A stretch of DNA of 9,229 nucleotides, taken from Peptococcaceae bacterium. GTDB lineage: Bacteria; Bacillota; Desulfitobacteriia; Desulfitobacteriales; Syntrophobotulaceae. Position numbers and translations under genes: made by a program. The notes under the pieces were generated by a model that was given only the letters and a program-made list of their open reading frames with translations, had not been told where the DNA came from and made no database searches. Where the stretch lies: contig JAAYII010000399.1 of the NCBI GenBank assembly GCA_012523535.1, positions 1-9,229 of the forward strand. The letters run 5' to 3'. Shown here in pieces: positions 6,119 to 9,229 of this stretch (within the stretch, counting starts at the first letter, position 1; each line of letters starts with the position of its first letter).

Positions 6119-7537
6119 CTAGCAGGCTTGCAACCGCAAGAACCACCAATAAAATATCCCATACATATTACACTGTTCAATTATATTAGACGCTTATTTT
6201 CCAATGAACAACAGTTGGCCGCTTCAACAAGAAGATTGTTAAAGGTTACTGCCTCTTTAAGCAGTTTCGACGTAGAGATGACTCATATTTCCCGAAAATT
6301 AACCAATTTTGCCAAGGAACTGGCTACGCTTAGCGAATCCAATCTCGCTATCGTTGAACAAACCAATGCCAGTATGAATGAGGTCAATCAAACAGTGGCC
6401 AACACTGCGGAAACCCTGGCTCAACTTTCAAAATCCTCTCAGGATTTGGTGGATAGAAATCAAGCGAGTCTTATCCAACTGCAAGAGATTAATCAACTGA
6501 AAGAAGAAGTTATGACTGATGCCGCAATTATGGGCCAGAAAATTGATCAACTCGTGGAAATGGCAAACAAAGTCAATGACATTGTCTATGGAGTTGGTCA
6601 AATAGCCGAGCAAACAAATCTGTTGGCACTTAACGCTTCAATTGAAGCAGCCCGGGCCGGAGAGAACGGACGAGGTTTTGCAGTTGTTGCGGATGAAATT
6701 CGCAAACTAGCAGACGACACCAAAAAGAGCCTGGAAGGGATGAAAGCTTTTGTTGTCAATATTCAGAATTCAGCCCGGGAAGGCAAACAGAGCATGGATA
6801 ATACTATAAGCTTAACGGACAAAATGAGCCGTAAAATAGAAGCGGTTACCAAGACTATGGAAGAAAATGTGGAAATGCTGCAAAGCACAATAAATGATGT
6901 GCAAATAATAAACAGCGCCATGGAAACCGTAAATATTTCAACGAGGGAAATTAACCAAGCTATGGATGTTTCCAGCCGTGATGCTGAAAACTTATCCCAT
7001 ATGACTCAAATAATTCATCAAGAGGCCTTAGCAAGCGCGGAATATGCAAAAAAAATAGAACAAATTGACAATAGCCTGTCTGAAATTGTAAAAGAACAAA
7101 TGGAATCCTTAAAGGGCAGCGCCAATGCCTTAAGCAATGAAGAATTTATTGAGGCCATCAAGCAGGCTAAAGAGGCTCATGCTGCTTGGCTAAAAACATT
7201 GCAAAAAATAGTAGACGAGTCGGCCCTTTATCCTTTGCAAACCAACCCCAGAAAATGCGCTTTTGGACATTTTTATCATGCGGTTAATATAACCTATTCC
7301 GACCTAATTGAAACCTGGGAAACCATTGGCAGAGTACATGAAGAGTTTCATGAATTGGGCATAAAAGCAATTGAAGCAATTGAAAACGGAAATAAAACTG
7401 AAGCGGAAACGATTTTGGTTGAAGCCCAAAAACTTTCTCAGGAGATTTTCCGCAACCTGGATATAATAATAGCTGAAACCGAGAATTTAACCCAGCAGGG
7501 GATTCAACTGTTTGCAGCTACAAATAAAGCAAGCTGA
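6053..7537 (+). CDS. Soluble methyl-accepting chemotaxis protein with C-terminal CZB zinc-binding domain
   Basis: This 494-residue chemoreceptor has no signal peptide or membrane segment, so it is predicted to be cytoplasmic. After a short N-terminal part of no recognised fold (about 1-55), a long coiled coil leads to the conserved signalling hairpin (183-220: QIAEQTNLLALNASIEAARA and following), which contacts CheA and CheW. The C-terminus is a chemoreceptor zinc-binding (CZB) domain with likely ligands H376 (AHAAW), C402 (CAFGHFYH), H429 and H433 (HEEFHELG). In known receptors such as Helicobacter TlpD, CZB domains bind zinc and sense zinc or oxidants. The ligand here is unknown. The GTG at 6053 is chosen because AAAGGAGAT (6035-6043) precedes it. 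An upstream ATG (6029) has no ribosome-binding site. The gene is bracketed by terminators and no other chemotaxis gene is present. Confidence 0.88.
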   Translation: MFASNKKSCQETELIFKYIEDKLAGLQPQEPPIKYPIHITLFNYIRRLFSNEQQLAASTRRLLKVTASLSSFDVEMTHISRKLTNFAKELATLSESNLAIVEQTNASMNEVNQTVANTAETLAQLSKSSQDLVDRNQASLIQLQEINQLKEEVMTDAAIMGQKIDQLVEMANKVNDIVYGVGQIAEQTNLLALNASIEAARAGENGRGFAVVADEIRKLADDTKKSLEGMKAFVVNIQNSAREGKQSMDNTISLTDKMSRKIEAVTKTMEENVEMLQSTINDVQIINSAMETVNISTREINQAMDVSSRDAENLSHMTQIIHQEALASAEYAKKIEQIDNSLSEIVKEQMESLKGSANALSNEEFIEAIKQAKEAHAAWLKTLQKIVDESALYPLQTNPRKCAFGHFYHAVNITYSDLIETWETIGRVHEEFHELGIKAIEAIENGNKTEAETILVEAQKLSQEIFRNLDIIIAETENLTQQGIQLFAATNKAS

Positions 7538-7629
7538 TTACGGTTCTTGCTGCCAAGTCTTAGGATAAAATGGCTCTCCGTTAAATCTTAGGGTGATCGA
7601 AAACAAAGAGTGTATAAACAAAAACCTGC

Positions 7630-7660
7630 AAAAGATGTCATCTATGATGACATCTTTTTT
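7630..7660 (+). terminator. Rho-independent terminator after the chemoreceptor gene
   Basis: AAAAGATGTCATC (7630-7642) pairs perfectly with GATGACATCTTTT (7646-7658) across the loop TAT, a 13-bp stem, and Ts continue to 7660. It lies about 95 nt after the chemoreceptor stop codon. The four As on the left make it potentially active in both directions, although no minus-strand gene was found. It separates the chemoreceptor from the next gene. Confidence 0.9.
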
Positions 7661-7742
7661 GTCAAGTAAACTTCTCACATTTTCAGTTGGACTCATTTTT
7701 GGAATTCCATTTGTCATACAATATTCCGGGGGGAATTGTGCT

Positions 7743-8246
7743 ATGGGTAAAAAGCAAGTTTATCCGCTTAAAGGCGGCCTTGATACAGGAATGAATTATG
7801 TGATCCTAGCCAAGGCTGACCGCTTGCAAAAGCACAGGCATGCCTGGAAGGCCTGGCAGGTTTTGAAGGAGTTTGGCTGCAAAACTTATTTGGTCGCCCC
7901 GGGTCTCGATAGATTTGACGGGACAAAAGTATTTACGGATTTAGAAAGTTTGGCAACTAAAGTAGAAAAGATTGACGTGGTGGTGCCTTGCTTGAGAAAT
8001 GAATATCTGGAAGATCTGGTATCAAAATGTGCGGCCATAAAAGCTAAATATATTTGGTTCCAAGAAAATAACGGAACACGCGAGATGGAGGAACAGTGCA
8101 GGGTAAACGGAATTGGAGTAGTAAGGGGCTGTGTTCTGAAACACAAAAATTTTAAAAAGCCATTTGCATATTTTCATCCTTGTTATTGGCACGGCAGGAA
8201 AGAAATAAAGGTTCCGGATAAACATCAAATCCGAGGATGGAAATGA
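7743..8246 (+). CDS. CoA-binding-domain protein (YccU-like), divergent
   Basis: This 167-residue protein resembles the CoA_binding_2 (YccU) family: a Rossmann-like fold beginning NYVILAKAD (18-26), then VLKEFGCKTYLVAP (40-53), the FTDLESLATKVEKIDVVV strand-loop (64-81), KAKYIWFQENN (100-110) and GIGVVRGCVLKH (123-134). The Cys/His pair C130 and H134 aligns with the conserved cysteine region near the YccU C-terminus. The usual glycine-rich VVGLS/VGAS loop is absent (ILAKADRL instead), so cofactor binding is uncertain. A tail of about 33 residues (135-167, with FHPCYWHG) exceeds the family norm. The ATG at 7743 follows GGGGGG (7728-7733). An in-frame GTG at 7593 would add 50 residues but would read through the terminator at 7630-7660, so it is rejected. 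The gene lies 69 nt before dacF with no terminator between. Its biological role is unknown. Confidence 0.6.
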   Translation: MGKKQVYPLKGGLDTGMNYVILAKADRLQKHRHAWKAWQVLKEFGCKTYLVAPGLDRFDGTKVFTDLESLATKVEKIDVVVPCLRNEYLEDLVSKCAAIKAKYIWFQENNGTREMEEQCRVNGIGVVRGCVLKHKNFKKPFAYFHPCYWHGRKEIKVPDKHQIRGWK

Positions 8247-8257
8247 TCCAGTATTTT

Positions 8258-8287
8258 TGAATTAAGTTAAAAATAACAGGCATACTA
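8258..8287 (+). promoter_or_regulatory. Forespore-type (sigma-G/sigma-F) promoter of dacF
   Basis: TGAATT (8258-8263) matches five of six bases of the B. subtilis sigma-G -35 consensus TGAATA. After exactly 17 bp, CATACTA (8281-8287) matches the -10 consensus fully. Expected transcription start is about 8293-8295, giving a leader of about 20 nt with the ribosome-binding site GGGAGGT (8302-8308). This fits the forespore expression known for the dacF-spoIIA operon in B. subtilis. Confidence 0.7.
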
Positions 8288-8321
8288 AGAACAAAAAAAC
8301 CGGGAGGTTCTAAGTATGCTT
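8278..8321 (+). promoter_or_regulatory. Inverted repeat occluding the dacF start codon
   Basis: AGGCATACTAAGAAC (8278-8292) pairs with GTTCTAAGTATGCTT (8307-8321): 13 Watson-Crick pairs, one G-U pair and one A-A mismatch, around a 14-nt loop. The right arm contains the dacF ATG (8316-8318). The left arm contains the promoter -10 box. The ribosome-binding site lies at the loop edge. No T-tract follows, so it is not a terminator. Confidence 0.65.
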
Positions 8322-9229
8322 AAATTATGTTTGCGCTTTGCGAGCATATTTTTGGTTTGTGCATGTTTCCTGGCATGTCCTTTTTTGTCTGTCCAGGCGG
8401 CCAATATTGAAACCTCTGCTGAGAGCGCCATTCTCATCGATGCTGAAACGGGCAAGATTCTTTATGAAAAGGACCCGCATAAAGAACTTCCTCCTGCCAG
8501 CGTAACAAAATTAATGACTTTGCTGGTGGCTTGCGAAGCCATAGAAAATGGCAAAGCTGATCTTAAGGATATTGTTGTTGCCAGTGAAAAGGCCAGTTCT
8601 TTGGGTGGTTCCCAGATATATTTGGAGCCGGGGGAAAAATTTACTTTAGAAGAGATGCTGATTGCTATTGCCGTGGGTTCTGCCAACGATGCCAGTGTGG
8701 CCGTAGCTGAACATCTTTATGGAACTCATGAAGAGTTTGTAGCTGCTATGAATGAAAAAGCCCAGGCCCTGGGATTGAAAAATACTCATTTTGTGAATGC
8801 CTACGGTTTGCCGGCGGAGGGGCATTATACCAGCGCTTATGATATGGCTGTAATTGGCCGGGAAGCCTTGAAATACCCCTTGATCACTAAACTCACTGCC
8901 ATTAAAGAATATGATCTGCGCAACGGAGAATTCAAGCTCTGGAACACAAATAAACTCTTATGGTGGTATGAAGGAACTGACGGTTTCAAGACCGGTTGGA
9001 CTCAAGAAGCCAAATACTGTTTAGCTTCAACAGTAAAAAGAGACGGCCTGAGACTTATTTGTGTTGTTATGGGTGTTCCCGAAGTCAGAGGTCATTTCCA
9101 AGAGTCAATGAAAATTTACAACTATGGTTTTGCCAACTATATGTATAAAGAATTTGCGCCGGCCGGTTCCAAGCAAGGAGAATTGGCGGTCATCAAAGGC
9201 TCTAAAACATCGGTGGACCTAATTGCTGA
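8316..9229 (+). CDS. dacF: D-alanyl-D-alanine carboxypeptidase DacF (3' end beyond window)
   Basis: This is a serine D-Ala-D-Ala carboxypeptidase (peptidase S11, PBP5-type) that trims the terminal D-alanine from peptidoglycan stem peptides. In B. subtilis, DacF acts from the forespore and limits cross-linking of spore peptidoglycan. The first 304 codons are present. The reading frame is open at the right edge, about 80 residues short of the usual length. A signal peptide is visible (hydrophobic 8-26, likely cleavage after VQA at 28). Active-site motifs are complete: SVTK (62-65, nucleophile S62 and K65), SAN (122-124) and KTG (225-227, within DGFKTGWT). The ATG at 8316 follows GGGAGGT (8302-8308). 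The position after nucleoside phosphorylase genes and the sporulation promoter favour DacF over DacA or DacB. spoIIAA, spoIIAB and sigF are expected next, but are outside the window. Confidence 0.92.
   Translation, partial: MLKLCLRFASIFLVCACFLACPFLSVQAANIETSAESAILIDAETGKILYEKDPHKELPPASVTKLMTLLVACEAIENGKADLKDIVVASEKASSLGGSQIYLEPGEKFTLEEMLIAIAVGSANDASVAVAEHLYGTHEEFVAAMNEKAQALGLKNTHFVNAYGLPAEGHYTSAYDMAVIGREALKYPLITKLTAIKEYDLRNGEFKLWNTNKLLWWYEGTDGFKTGWTQEAKYCLASTVKRDGLRLICVVMGVPEVRGHFQESMKIYNYGFANYMYKEFAPAGSKQGELAVIKGSKTSVDLIA

Noticed and set aside
7570..7584. Tiny ORF MALR after the chemoreceptor
   Set aside because: Four codons with marginal SD and no downstream regulatory logic, because a terminator follows; chance is likely.
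7722..7739. Hairpin masking the GGGGGG ribosome-binding site of the CoA-binding gene
   Set aside because: Only 5-6 bp can form (ATTCC with GGAAT), too weak to list with the stronger masks at spoIIM, xerD and dacF.
9227..9229. TGA at the very end of the window as the dacF stop
   Set aside because: It is out of frame. The frame from 8316 has GCT at 9225-9227 and an incomplete codon GA at 9228-9229, so dacF continues beyond the window.
1..9229. tRNA, rRNA, CRISPR arrays, insertion sequences or phage genes
   Set aside because: No cloverleaf, rRNA core, regular spaced repeats or transposase reading frames were seen. XerD is housekeeping by context, not a mobile-element integrase.

Overview
The window reads as chromosome of a low-to-moderate GC, endospore-forming, motile Firmicute, probably a clostridial (Peptococcaceae-like) lineage. 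The basis is gene order and gene content: a Nudix ADP-ribose hydrolase, spoIIM, xerD, deoB (phosphopentomutase), a purine nucleoside phosphorylase, then dacF, all on the + strand. This is the same backbone seen around the spoIIA locus of Bacillus subtilis. The fur gene found between spoIIM and xerD in Bacillus is absent. A pyrimidine nucleoside phosphorylase, a soluble chemoreceptor and a small CoA-binding-type protein lie between the purine phosphorylase and dacF. The exact taxon cannot be fixed from sequence reading alone.

Layout: 1-211 holds the terminator of an off-window gene and the leader of the Nudix gene (212-751). A structured leader (752-864) precedes spoIIM (865-1464, GTG start). 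A hairpin whose U-tract abuts the next start codon separates spoIIM from xerD (1544-2539). xerD overlaps deoB (2508-3680) by 32 nt, and deoB is 3 nt from the purine nucleoside phosphorylase (3684-4517, TTG start). A 69-nt gap with a 12-bp tandem repeat precedes pdp (4587-5888, GTG start). A strong terminator at 5893-5933 closes this run. The chemoreceptor (6053-7537, GTG start) has its own terminator at 7630-7660. A CoA-binding-type gene follows (7743-8246). dacF starts at 8316 and runs off the right edge.

Functionally, deoB plus the two nucleoside phosphorylases form a nucleoside-salvage unit: nucleosides are phosphorolysed to base plus (deoxy)ribose-1-phosphate, which DeoB converts to the 5-phosphate. 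The Nudix enzyme would also yield ribose-5-phosphate from ADP-ribose. spoIIM (engulfment) and dacF (spore peptidoglycan) are sporulation genes, and xerD resolves chromosome dimers.

The most interesting signal is regulatory. A near-consensus sigma-G/sigma-F-type promoter (TGAATT, 17 bp, CATACTA) sits just upstream of dacF. Its -10 box is also the left arm of a long inverted repeat whose right arm contains the dacF start codon. Read-through RNA would hide the start codon, whereas RNA begun at the forespore promoter would lack the masking arm. spoIIM and xerD also have hairpins that occlude their ribosome-binding sites, so translation masking may be a shared theme in this cluster.
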